Positions 17,065 to 25,218 are shown, counted from the stretch's first letter. The stretch: DNA of 64,000 nucleotides from Frankiales bacterium (GCA_025966135.1 JAOPVP010000083.1:1-64000); one strand, 5' to 3'. Made by a program: numbers and translations. Notes: generated by a model not told the origin, from the letters alone.

Positions 17065-17885
17065 ACGGGCGCGTGAGCTTCATCGGTGCGGGTCCCGGTG
17101 CGGCCGACCTCATCACGCTGCGGGGCGCGCAGCGCATCGCTGAGGCCGACATCGTCATCTGGGCCGCGTCCTTGGTGCACGAGGACGTGCTGCAGCACGG
17201 CCGGCCGGACGCCGTGGTCGTCAACTCGGCGGAGCACTCGCTGGAGGGCATTACTGCGCACTTCGAGCGGGCGGCGCGCGAGGGCCTGCAGGTCGCGCGG
17301 ATCCATTCCGGCGATCCGGCGCTGTGGGGCGGGACGCAGGAGCAGCACGAGCTGTGCACGGCTCTCGGCCTGGAGACCGAGGTCATCCCCGGGGTGTCCT
17401 CCTTCAGCGCCGTCGCTGCCCTCGTGCAACGCGAGCTGACCATCCCCGAGGTGGCGCAGTCGGTCGTTCTCACGCGGCTCGAGGGCGGCAAGACGCCGAT
17501 GCCGCCGCGCGAGACGGTGCGGGCGTTCGCGGAGATCGGCACCACCATGTGCTTGTTCCTGTCCGCGGCGCGCACCAAGCAACTGCAGGAAGAGCTCCTT
17601 GCGGGTGCCTACCACGAGGACACGCCGTGTGTGGTCGCGTACGCCGCGACCTGGCCGGACGAGCTCGTCTTCGACTGCCGGCTGGGCGATCTCGCGGCAA
17701 AGGTCAAGGAGCACAAGCTCTACAAGCACACCCTCGTCCTCGTCGGCCCGGCGCTCGGCGCGGGTGGGACGAGGTCGCACCTGTACCACCCGGGGCACTT
17801 CCACGAGCACCGCCGCGTCGAGTCGCAGGAGGCGCGCAAGGCCCTCCAGCTGTCACGGGGACTGTCACAGCGGGCGGCTCGTTGA
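17061..17885 (+). CDS. cobM: Precorrin-4 C11-methyltransferase CobM/CbiF
   Basis: 274 residues. SAM-dependent methylation at C11 of (cobalt-)precorrin-4. Tetrapyrrole methylase marks: SFIGAGPGAADLITLRGAQR, RIHSGDPALWGGTQEQ (SAM-site GDP) and VIPGVSSFSAVAALVQRELT, plus PPRETVRAFAEIGTTMCLFL, typical of the CobM group. The C-terminus is slightly extended and basic. GTG start overlaps cobI; its own stop overlaps a TTG start of cbiD. Confidence 0.95.
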   Translation: MNGRVSFIGAGPGAADLITLRGAQRIAEADIVIWAASLVHEDVLQHGRPDAVVVNSAEHSLEGITAHFERAAREGLQVARIHSGDPALWGGTQEQHELCTALGLETEVIPGVSSFSAVAALVQRELTIPEVAQSVVLTRLEGGKTPMPPRETVRAFAEIGTTMCLFLSAARTKQLQEELLAGAYHEDTPCVVAYAATWPDELVFDCRLGDLAAKVKEHKLYKHTLVLVGPALGAGGTRSHLYHPGHFHEHRRVESQEARKALQLSRGLSQRAAR

Positions 17886-18985
17886 GCGAGCTGCGCGAGC
17901 CCTCCCTCCCGCGTACGGCAAAGGTCCGCACGGGCCCTCTCCGCTCGGGCTGGACCACGGGCACGTGCAGCGCGGCCGCGGCGAAGGCTGCCACCTTGGC
18001 GCTGCGGGACCAGCTGGCCGTCACGGAGGTGGAGGTCGCCCTGCCAGGTGGGCAGCGGGTCTCCTTCGTCGTCGAGGAGTGCCGGTTCGACAACGAGCAG
18101 GCCACGGCAGTCGTCGTCAAGGACGCCGGCGACGACCCCGACGTCACGCACGGGGCGCACCTGACCGTCACGGTCTCCTGGGCGCCGGAGCTCGTCCTCG
18201 AGGCCGGTGTCGGGGTCGGGACGGTCACCAAGGCCGGCCTCGGGCTCGAGGTCGGCGGGCCTGCTATCAACCCGGTGCCGCGCGAGATGATCACCCAGGC
18301 CGTCCGCGAGGCGACCGACCGCGGGCTGCGCGTCGTCATCTCCGTCCCAGACGGGGAGAAGCGCGCCAAGAAGACGACGAACGCTCGCCTCGGGATCCTC
18401 GGCGGGATAAGCATTCTCGGCACCACCGGTATCGTCCGGCCGTTCTCCACCGAGTCCTGGCGGGCTTCGGTCGTGCAGGCGGTCAGCGTGATGGCCGCCC
18501 AGCACCTTGACACCCTGGTGCTGTGCACCGGCGGGCGCACCGAGAAGGGCGCGATGGCGCTCATGCCCGAGCTGCCTGACGTCTGCTTCGTGGAGGTGGG
18601 CGACTTCACTGGCGCCGCACTGCGGCAGGCGGTCGAGGACGGGTTGACCCGAGTGGTGTTCGTCGGGATGGTCGGCAAGCTCACCAAGCTCGCCGGCGGT
18701 GTCCTCATGACCCACTACACGAAGAGCAAGGTCCCGCTCGACGTGCTGGCCTCGCTGCACGCAGGCACCGCCGAGCAGGTACGGCAGGCCAACACCGCTC
18801 GGCACGCCTACGAGGTGTGGGAGGCCGCCGGCGTCCTGCGCGAGGCCGGCGACAAGCTGTGCGCCCAGGTCGCCGACGTGCTGCAGCGCTTCGCCGACGG
18901 CGCCCTCGCCGCTGAGGTGGCGATGGTCGACTTCACCGGTCGCCGCATCGTGGCGGCCACCCGCTCCCAGTGGGTGACCCCGTGA
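17882..18985 (+). CDS. cbiD: Cobalt-precorrin-5B C1-methyltransferase CbiD
   Basis: 367 residues. CbiD methylates C1 of cobalt-precorrin-5B in the oxygen-independent route, replacing CobF of the aerobic route. The hallmark SGWTTGTCSAAAAKAAT is at residues ~22-38, followed by KDAGDDPDVTHGAHLTV and GVGTVTKAGLGLEVGGPAIN. The TTG at 17882 within TTGA is the start; the upstream continuation of the open frame runs antisense-like through cobM. Its presence together with CbiG and CbiX argues for cobalt-containing intermediates. Confidence 0.94.
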   Translation: MSELREPSLPRTAKVRTGPLRSGWTTGTCSAAAAKAATLALRDQLAVTEVEVALPGGQRVSFVVEECRFDNEQATAVVVKDAGDDPDVTHGAHLTVTVSWAPELVLEAGVGVGTVTKAGLGLEVGGPAINPVPREMITQAVREATDRGLRVVISVPDGEKRAKKTTNARLGILGGISILGTTGIVRPFSTESWRASVVQAVSVMAAQHLDTLVLCTGGRTEKGAMALMPELPDVCFVEVGDFTGAALRQAVEDGLTRVVFVGMVGKLTKLAGGVLMTHYTKSKVPLDVLASLHAGTAEQVRQANTARHAYEVWEAAGVLREAGDKLCAQVADVLQRFADGALAAEVAMVDFTGRRIVAATRSQWVTP

Positions 18986-20154
18986 TCACCGTCATCGGGT
19001 ACGACGGCACCCGGCTGTCACTCGCCGCCCTAGAGGCGATTGCCGACGCCGAGCTCGTCGTCGGGGGCGAACGCCATCTCGCGCAGGTCCCCGCCGGTGT
19101 GAAGACCCTGGTGTGGTCGGATATCTCCGGCGGCATCGACGCCCTGCTCGAGCTCGACGGCGACGGAGTCATCGTCGCCAGCGGGGACCCCGGTCTCTTC
19201 GGTCCTGTACGACGACTCCGCGAGGTCACCGACGACCTCCAGGTGCTGCCTGCCGTCTCCTCGGTGCAGGCCGCGTTCGCCCGGGCGCAGCTGCCTTGGG
19301 ACGACGCCCTGGTGGTGAGCGCGCACGGACGCGACCCGCGACAGGCGCTGAACGTCTGCCGCGCCCACCCGAAGGTCGCCGTGCTGACCGGCCCGGCGAG
19401 CGGCCCGGAGGTCCTCGGTGCCGCGCTCGTGGGCCACCGTCGCGAGCTGTTCGTCTGCGAGCTGCTCGGCGAGCCTGACGAGCGCTGCACCTGGATGACC
19501 CCCGCCGAGGCCGCAGCGGGGTCCTTCGCCGAGCCAAACCTGGTCATCGTCGTCGACCGCACCCGCGAGGTGGCTCCGATGATGGGCTGGATCGCGGGCC
19601 GCCACGAGCCGTCGTCCTGGGCGCTTCCGGACGACGCCTTCGAGCACCGCGACGGCATGATCACCAAGGCGGAGGTGCGCGCGCTCGTCCTGGCCCGGCT
19701 CGGCCCGCGACTGGGCGACCTGGTGTGGGACATCGGCGCGGGCAGTGGCTCCGTCGGCATCGAGTGTGCCCGGCTGGGCGCCGCGGTGATCGCCGTCGAG
19801 AAGGCGTCGCTGGAGCACCTGCAGGCCAACATCGAGGCGTTCGGCGTCGACGTGCAGGTCGTGCACGGCACCGCACCGGACGCCCTCGTGGATCTCCCTG
19901 ACCCGGACGCGGTCTTCGTCGGGGGTGGCGCGTCGGACGTCGGCGCCATCGTCCGGTGGGCGGTGGCCAGGAGGCCCCGCATCGTCGTGGTCGCCCTTGC
20001 CGCTCTGGACCGGCTCGCCGAGGTGCAGCAGGCGCTCGCTCCCTACAGGGTCGAGGGCGTGCAGTTGCAGGCTTCGCGCTTCCGCGCTCTGGGCGAGGCC
20101 ACCGGCCTTGCCGCCACCAACCCTGTGCTCGTCGTCTGGGGGACCCGCTCGTGA
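18982..20154 (+). CDS. cobL: Precorrin-6Y C5,15-methyltransferase CobL (CbiE-CbiT fusion)
   Basis: 390 residues. Fusion of CbiE (residues ~1-200, tetrapyrrole methylase, C5) and CbiT (~205-390, Rossmann methyltransferase that decarboxylates and methylates at C15). The CbiE half begins VITVIGYDGTRLSLAALEAI and has SGDPGLFGPVRRL; the CbiT half has GDLVWDIGAGSGSVGIECAR as SAM motif I. GTG start overlaps cbiD in GTGA. The substrate would be (cobalt-)precorrin-6B, whose producing reductase CobK/CbiJ is not encoded in this window. Confidence 0.95.
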   Translation: MITVIGYDGTRLSLAALEAIADAELVVGGERHLAQVPAGVKTLVWSDISGGIDALLELDGDGVIVASGDPGLFGPVRRLREVTDDLQVLPAVSSVQAAFARAQLPWDDALVVSAHGRDPRQALNVCRAHPKVAVLTGPASGPEVLGAALVGHRRELFVCELLGEPDERCTWMTPAEAAAGSFAEPNLVIVVDRTREVAPMMGWIAGRHEPSSWALPDDAFEHRDGMITKAEVRALVLARLGPRLGDLVWDIGAGSGSVGIECARLGAAVIAVEKASLEHLQANIEAFGVDVQVVHGTAPDALVDLPDPDAVFVGGGASDVGAIVRWAVARRPRIVVVALAALDRLAEVQQALAPYRVEGVQLQASRFRALGEATGLAATNPVLVVWGTRS

Positions 20155-21788
20155 TCGGCTTCGTCACCACGACCGCTTCCGGCCGCGCCGCGGCCGCCGA
20201 GCTGGCGGAGGTGCTGGGGGACAACCGGACCTACGACGTCCGCGAGATCGCACGGGCCTGGGAGGAGTGCGACGGCATCGTCGTGTTCCTCGCCACGGGA
20301 GCGACCGTGCGGCTGCTTGCGCCTCTCCTCCAGGACAAGACCACCGACCCCGGCGTCGTCTGCGTCGACGAGGCCCGCCAGTTCGCGGTCGCCCTGATCG
20401 GCGGCCACGGTGGCGGCGCCAACGATCTTGCACAACAGGTCGCGGATCTGCTGGGCGCGGCGCCGGTCATCACGACCGCCACCGACGCGGTCGGCATCCC
20501 TGGCCTCGACACCTGGTCGTGGCCGGTCGAGGGCGACGTCGCGCGCGTGTCCGGAGCGCTGCTCGACGGTACCGCCGTACGACTGGAGATGGAGACGGTG
20601 TGGCCGGTCCCGCCGCTGCCGGTCTCCAACCAGGGCGAGCTCGTCCTCGCGGTGACTGATCGGCTCACCGATGCCGACGTCGTCGTCAGGCCGCCGTCGC
20701 TGGTGCTCGGCATCGGGGCCTCGAGCGGCGTCAGCGTCGTGGAGCTCGATGACCTGGTCTCGAGAACCCTTGAGGAGCATGGACTCTCAGCACGCAGCGT
20801 GTCGTTCGTTGCCACGGTCGAGGCCAAGGCCGAGGAGGCGGGGATCCTGGCGATGTGCGCCCGGACCGGGTGGTCCCTGGTCACCCACGCCGCCGCTGAG
20901 CTCGCGGCCGTCTCCGTGCCCAACCCCAGCCAGCACCCGCTCGATGCGGTCGGGACGCCGAGCGTCGCCGAAGCCGCGGCGATGCTGCACGGTGATCTGG
21001 TCGTCGAGAAGACCAAGAGCGCCATGGCCACGGTGGCCATCGCCCGGATCGTGCCACGCGGCCGGCTTAGCATCGTCGGGCTCGGCCCCGGCGCGCGCGA
21101 CCTGCTCACCCCGAGGGCCGTGGAGGCCTTGCGTGCCAGCTCGGTCTGGGTGGGTCTCGACCAGTACGTCGACCAGGTCCGCGACCTGGCCCGTCCCGGT
21201 ACCCGGTTCCTGGAGACCGGGCTCGGGAAGGAGGAGGAGCGCGCGCACTCGGCTGTGGCCGAGACCGTGAAGGGGCACGCCGTTGCGCTGCTGGGTAGCG
21301 GCGACGCGCAGGTCTACGCGATGGCCTCACCGGCCCTGGAGGTGGCCGGCGAGGACATCGACGTGGATGTGATCCCTGGCGTGACGGCGTCGCTGGCTGC
21401 CGGCGCGTTGCTGGGCGCGCCCCTCGGGCACGACCACGCGTCGATCTCGCTGTCCGATCTGCACACGCCCTGGCCCGCGATCGAAGCCCGCGTCCGGGCG
21501 GTGGCCGAGGGCGACCTCGTCGTCAGCTTCTACAACCCGCGCAGCCGGGGACGGGACTGGCAGCTCCCCAAGGCGTTGGGGATCTTGTCCGAGCACCGGC
21601 CGGCGAGCACTCCTGTCGGTGTCGTGACGCACGCTTCCCGTGAGGGGCAGCAGGTGCAGCTCACGACTCTCGGCCAGCTCGACGTCGAGCTGGTCGGGAT
21701 GTACTCGCTCGTCACCGTCGGCTCGTCCCAGAGCACCGTGGTGGCCGGTCGCTTCGTGACACCCCGGGGGTACCGATGGAGTACCTAG
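20151..21788 (+). CDS. CbiG-CobJ fusion: lyase plus precorrin-3B C17-methyltransferase
   Basis: 545 residues. The N-terminal ~300 residues are CbiG (cobalt-precorrin-5A hydrolase, removing the two-carbon fragment as acetaldehyde): IVVFLATGATVRLLAPLLQD, GHGGGANDLAQQVADLLGA and the C-terminal CbiG part VLGIGASSGVSVVELDDLV. From residue ~303 comes CobJ/CbiH (RLSIVGLGPGARDLLTPRAV), which methylates C17 and drives ring contraction, with GSGDAQVYAMASP and FYNPRSRGRDWQLPKAL. The fusion joins ring contraction and lactone opening in one chain. GTG start in GTGA overlap with cobL; a CobG mono-oxygenase is absent here. Confidence 0.93.
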   Translation: MIGFVTTTASGRAAAAELAEVLGDNRTYDVREIARAWEECDGIVVFLATGATVRLLAPLLQDKTTDPGVVCVDEARQFAVALIGGHGGGANDLAQQVADLLGAAPVITTATDAVGIPGLDTWSWPVEGDVARVSGALLDGTAVRLEMETVWPVPPLPVSNQGELVLAVTDRLTDADVVVRPPSLVLGIGASSGVSVVELDDLVSRTLEEHGLSARSVSFVATVEAKAEEAGILAMCARTGWSLVTHAAAELAAVSVPNPSQHPLDAVGTPSVAEAAAMLHGDLVVEKTKSAMATVAIARIVPRGRLSIVGLGPGARDLLTPRAVEALRASSVWVGLDQYVDQVRDLARPGTRFLETGLGKEEERAHSAVAETVKGHAVALLGSGDAQVYAMASPALEVAGEDIDVDVIPGVTASLAAGALLGAPLGHDHASISLSDLHTPWPAIEARVRAVAEGDLVVSFYNPRSRGRDWQLPKALGILSEHRPASTPVGVVTHASREGQQVQLTTLGQLDVELVGMYSLVTVGSSQSTVVAGRFVTPRGYRWST

Positions 21789-21958
21789 TCAGCGACGCGT
21801 GCACGGCCTGCGGAGCCTGCCTGCTCACCTGCCCCGAGCACGCCTTCGTCGTCGGTGTCCCGCTGGTCGTGCGCGCCGACCGCTGCACCGACTGCGGCGA
21901 GTGCATCGAGATCTGCCCCGCCGACGCGATCCTGCGACGCTCGGGGGTACTCGCGTGA
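21776..21958 (+). CDS. Small 2[4Fe-4S] ferredoxin in the cobalamin operon
   Basis: 60 residues carrying two full cluster motifs CxxCxxCxxxCP: Cys9, 12, 15, 19 and Cys37, 40, 43, 47. This is a bacterial-type low-potential ferredoxin. It overlaps the cbiG-cobJ fusion by 13 nt and cobA by GTGA, so it is locked into the B12 operon. Established work does not assign it a step; possible roles are electrons for ring contraction, cobalt reduction before adenosylation, or a Fe-S chaperone for CbiX. All three are inference. Confidence 0.88.
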   Translation: MEYLVSDACTACGACLLTCPEHAFVVGVPLVVRADRCTDCGECIEICPADAILRRSGVLA

Positions 21959-22704
21959 CGCCGGGGACGGTGGCGCTGGTGGGGGCCGGGCCGGGGGACC
22001 CGGGGCTGCTGACGTTGAAGGCGGCGCAGCTGCTGGGGGAGGCCGACGTCGTCCTCGTCGACCGGCTCGTCGACCCCGACGTCCTACGGCACGTCCGGGA
22101 GGGCGCGGAGGTGGTGGACGTCGGCAAGACCAGCTGGACCGGCACCGCGCCCCGCCAGGAGGAGATCAACGCCCTGCTCGTCGCGCACGCGCAGGCCGGC
22201 AAGCGGGTAGTGCGCCTGAAGGGCGGAGACCCGTTCGTCTTCGGACGGGGTAGCGAGGAGGCGGAAGCCCTTGTGGAGCACGGGATCCCGTTCCAGGTGG
22301 TGCCTGGCGTGACGAGCGCCGTCGCCGCGCCCGCGTACGCCGGCATTCCGGTCACCGCCCGAGGGATCACCCAGGACGTCTGCGTGGTCACCGGCCACTT
22401 GGACCCGGACGACCCGGGCAGCCGGGTCCGCTGGCAGGCACTCGCGACCGGCCCCGGCACGCTGGTCATCCTGATGGGCCACGACCGACTGCCTCTCCTG
22501 ACCCAAGGCCTCATCCGGTTCGGCCGGGACAAGATGACCCCGGCCGCCTGCATCGAGCGAGGGACCACAGCGCAGCAGCGGGTGGTCGTCAGCACCCTGG
22601 AGGACCTGGCGGCTGACGTCGAGGCGGCCGGCCTCAGGGCGCCAGTTGCCACGGTCGTCGGCGAGGTCGTGCGGCTGCGAGAGAAGCTGGAGTGGTTCCG
22701 CTGA
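21955..22704 (+). CDS. cobA: Uroporphyrinogen-III C-methyltransferase CobA
   Basis: 249 residues, the single-domain SUMT that methylates uroporphyrinogen III at C2 and C7 to precorrin-2, the branch point to B12 and sirohaem. Signatures: VALVGAGPGDPGLLTLKAAQ, VVRLKGGDPFVFGRGSEEAE, PGVTSAVAAPAYAGIPVTAR. No CysG-type oxidase/ferrochelatase domain is attached. GTG start overlaps the ferredoxin stop; the frame upstream is antisense-quality. Confidence 0.96.
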   Translation: MTPGTVALVGAGPGDPGLLTLKAAQLLGEADVVLVDRLVDPDVLRHVREGAEVVDVGKTSWTGTAPRQEEINALLVAHAQAGKRVVRLKGGDPFVFGRGSEEAEALVEHGIPFQVVPGVTSAVAAPAYAGIPVTARGITQDVCVVTGHLDPDDPGSRVRWQALATGPGTLVILMGHDRLPLLTQGLIRFGRDKMTPAACIERGTTAQQRVVVSTLEDLAADVEAAGLRAPVATVVGEVVRLREKLEWFR

Positions 22705-23276
22705 GAGCACAGGTGCACCCCATCGAGCAGGAGAGCTTCGCGATCCTGCGGTCCCGCGTGGACCTGTCCCACTTGCCCCCGCTCAGCCGCGCCGTCGTCG
22801 AGCGCGTGGTCCACAGCAGCGCCGATCTGGGGTACGTCGATGATCTCGTGCTGGACGAAACCTCCCTGGCACGAGGGCTCAGTGCGCTGCAGGGCGGCGC
22901 TCCCGTGGTAGCCGACGTGCAGATGGTGGCGGCCGGCATCACCAGCCGGGAGGTTGTCTGCCGGGTCCGCGAGGCCCAAGGCAGCGCCACCCTCACCCGC
23001 TCCGCCGCCGCGATCAGGATGGCCTTCGAGGAGGTCGGTCCGGGTGCGGTCTGGGTCGTCGGGTGCGCCCCCACTGCGCTGTTCGAGCTCGTCGCGGGGT
23101 CCTATGCCCCGGCGCTCGTGATCGGACTGCCGGTCGGCTTCGTCGGCGCGGCGGAGAGCAAGGCCGCCCTCAGGGCGAGCGGCCTCCCGGCGGTCTCCAA
23201 CGTTTCCGAGAAGGGCGGTTCGGCTGTGGCCTCCGCAGCGCTCAACGCGCTCCTGTACGTGAGGGACAGCGCGTGA
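22692..23276 (+). CDS. cobH: Precorrin-8X methylmutase CobH/CbiC
   Basis: 194 residues from the GTG at 22692. Moves the methyl group from C11 to C12 of (cobalt-)precorrin-8X, giving hydrogenobyrinate or cobyrinate. Conserved features: VHPIEQESFAILRSRVDLS, catalytic His in VVERVVHSSADLGY, GAPVVADVQMVAAGI and GLPVGFVGAAESKAAL. The start is ambiguous: GTG 22692 (13-nt overlap with cobA), CTG 22701 (a CTGA overlap like the rest of the operon) or GTG 22713, where family similarity begins. Confidence 0.94.
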   Translation: MVPLRAQVHPIEQESFAILRSRVDLSHLPPLSRAVVERVVHSSADLGYVDDLVLDETSLARGLSALQGGAPVVADVQMVAAGITSREVVCRVREAQGSATLTRSAAAIRMAFEEVGPGAVWVVGCAPTALFELVAGSYAPALVIGLPVGFVGAAESKAALRASGLPAVSNVSEKGGSAVASAALNALLYVRDSA

Positions 23277-24148
23277 GCGCCCTGCTGGTCGTGGGGCACG
23301 GCACCAAGGACGAGGCCGGGGTCGCGCAGTTCCGCGAGCTGGTGGACCTGGTCCGCAAGAACGCTACCGGCGATGTCGAAGGCGGTTTCCTCGAGCTCTC
23401 CCCGCCGCCGATTCAGGACGCGGTGGCTGCGCTCGTCGGGGCCGGGCACCGCAGCATCGACGTCGTACCCCTGGTTCTGGTGGCCGCCGGGCACAGCAAA
23501 GGCGACATCCCGGCGGCGTTGGAGCGCGAGCGGCAGCGGCACCCGGGGCTGAGCTTCCGCTACGGCCGTCCGCTCGGCCCGCACCCGCTCCTGCTCGCCG
23601 ATCTGACCGACCGGCTGGCCGCGGTGGTGGACCCCACCCTGTGGCCCGAGACCGCCGTTGTCCTCGTGGGCCGGGGCGCCACCGACCCGGACGCCAACGC
23701 CGAGGTCGCCAAGACCGCGCGGCTGCTCCTCGAGGGCCGGGGGATCGGCACGGTCGAGACGGCCTTCATCAGCCTTGCCCGCCCCAGCGTTCCCGAGGGG
23801 CTCGCGCGCGCAGAAGCCCTGGGGTACAAGCGAATCGTTGTCCTCCCGTACTTCCTGTTCGCGGGTGTGCTGCCCGACCGAATGGTCACGCAGACCGAGG
23901 AGTGGGCGCTCGGCCGGGAGCTCGAGGTCTACCCCGCCGGGCTCATCGGACCGTCGGACCGGCTCGCGCAGCTGGTCGCGGACAGGCACGCCGAGATCGC
24001 CGGCACGGACATCCGGATGAACTGCGACAGCTGCATGTACCGCACCCTGCTGCCCGGTTTCGAGTCCCGGGTCGGTCAGCCGCAGACGCCGCACGACCAC
24101 CCGGACGACCCGACCCACGACCACGGGCACGGGCACCATCAGCACTGA
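23273..24148 (+). CDS. cbiX: Sirohydrochlorin cobaltochelatase, long CbiX type
   Basis: 291 residues, two tandem CbiX/SirB-like halves (each ~115-125 residues: LLVVGHGTKDEAGVAQFREL and VVLVGRGATDPDANAEVAKT). Inserts Co2+ into sirohydrochlorin (or possibly Fe2+/Ni2+ in relatives) without ATP. The C-terminus has a CxxC motif (Cys251, Cys254 in MNCDSCMYR), reported in long CbiX proteins to hold a Fe-S cluster, and a His/Asp-rich tail (about 273-291) suited to metal storage. GTGA overlap with cobH. This early chelatase coexists with CobN. Confidence 0.93.
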   Translation: MSALLVVGHGTKDEAGVAQFRELVDLVRKNATGDVEGGFLELSPPPIQDAVAALVGAGHRSIDVVPLVLVAAGHSKGDIPAALERERQRHPGLSFRYGRPLGPHPLLLADLTDRLAAVVDPTLWPETAVVLVGRGATDPDANAEVAKTARLLLEGRGIGTVETAFISLARPSVPEGLARAEALGYKRIVVLPYFLFAGVLPDRMVTQTEEWALGRELEVYPAGLIGPSDRLAQLVADRHAEIAGTDIRMNCDSCMYRTLLPGFESRVGQPQTPHDHPDDPTHDHGHGHHQH

Positions 24149-25154
24149 CCCGCTGCGCCACCACGGGGACGCTGAGCTTGCCCCGGGGCTGCTGGATCTC
24201 GCCGTCAACGTCCGCGGTGAGCAACCGCCGCCGTGGCTGCTCAGCCGCCTGGAGCGGTCGCTGAAGCTGCTCGCGCACTACCCCGACCCGACCCAGGCCA
24301 CGAAGGCCGTGGCGCAGCGGCACGAACGCGAGCCCGACGAGGTGCTGGTGACCGCCGGGGCAGCCGAGGCCTTCGTGCTGCTGGCCCGCGCGCTGCAGCC
24401 GCGGCACGCCGTCTGCATCCACCCCAGCTTCACCGAGCCCGAGGCTGCCTTGCGCGCCGCCGGTCACGACGTGGAGCGGGTCACGCTCGCCCCGCCGTAC
24501 CAGCTCGATCCGGCACAGGTGCCCGACGACGCCGACCTGGTGGTGGTGGGCAATCCGACCAACCCGACTGGCGTCGTCCACGAACGGCTGGCCGAGCTGT
24601 GCCGTCCCGGTCGCGTGACGGTGGTCGACGAGGCCTTCATGGACGCCGTCCCGGGGGAGCCCTACAGCCTTGCTGGACAGCGACTCCCGGGGCTGGTGGT
24701 GATCCGCAGTCTCACCAAGACCTGGGCGCTGGCCGGGCTGCGGGTCGGGTACCTGCTGGCCGAGCCCGGTCTCGTGATGCGCCTGCGAGAGGCGCAGCCG
24801 CTGTGGAGCGTCAGCACCCCCGCACTGGTGGCCCTCGATGCCTGCCTGGCACGCGGCCCGGTCAAGCACGCCGAACGCGAGGCCACCGCAGTCGCGGAGG
24901 AGCGGGACTTCCTGAGGGCCGAGCTCGATCAACTCGGCGTCGAGGTCGCCCTTCACAGCCAGGCCCCCTTTCTGCTCTGCCGGGTGCCCGGTCGTCCCGA
25001 CCTGCGAGAGGCCCTACGTGCGGACGGCATCGCGGTACGACGGGGCGACACCTTCCCCGGGCTGTCGGCCGAGCACTGGCGCACCGCGGTACGTGACCGG
25101 GAGAGCTCCGTGCGGTTGCTCGAGGTCCTGACGGCGCTGCTCGCCGCGTCCTGA
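24138..25154 (+). CDS. cobC: CobC: PLP-dependent threonine-phosphate decarboxylase-like enzyme
   Basis: About 338 residues. Class I/II aminotransferase fold; family members (CobC/CobD of Salmonella) decarboxylate L-threonine phosphate to aminopropanol phosphate for the nucleotide loop. The PLP-lysine region is VIRSLTKTWALAGLRVGYLL; VVVGNPTNPTGVVHERLAEL and VTVVDEAFMDAVPGEPYSLA are typical. The conserved N-terminus DPLRHHGDAELAPGLLDLAV lies upstream of the first ATG/GTG/TTG (GTG 24309), and no canonical start exists in frame back to the stop at 24018. ATC 24138 (11-nt overlap with cbiX) or CTG 24153 is therefore the probable start. Confidence 0.88.
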   Translation: MSTDPLRHHGDAELAPGLLDLAVNVRGEQPPPWLLSRLERSLKLLAHYPDPTQATKAVAQRHEREPDEVLVTAGAAEAFVLLARALQPRHAVCIHPSFTEPEAALRAAGHDVERVTLAPPYQLDPAQVPDDADLVVVGNPTNPTGVVHERLAELCRPGRVTVVDEAFMDAVPGEPYSLAGQRLPGLVVIRSLTKTWALAGLRVGYLLAEPGLVMRLREAQPLWSVSTPALVALDACLARGPVKHAEREATAVAEERDFLRAELDQLGVEVALHSQAPFLLCRVPGRPDLREALRADGIAVRRGDTFPGLSAEHWRTAVRDRESSVRLLEVLTALLAAS

Positions 25155-25212
25155 CACCCGGCGGAAGCGGTCGAGTGACCGGCCGGGCTCTCGCGTGGCA
25201 GCGGCGTGCGAC

Positions 25213-25218
25213 TAGGGT
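25213..25218 (+). promoter_or_regulatory. -10 element of thiC
   Basis: TAGGGT, matching the TANNNT pattern; transcription would begin near 25225, the 5' edge of the TPP riboswitch. No good -35 is visible at 16-19 nt upstream. Confidence 0.35.

Noticed and set aside
24145..24147. CTG of a CTGA overlap as the cobC start, matching the rest of the operon
   Set aside because: It is in a different frame from the conserved CobC N-terminus.
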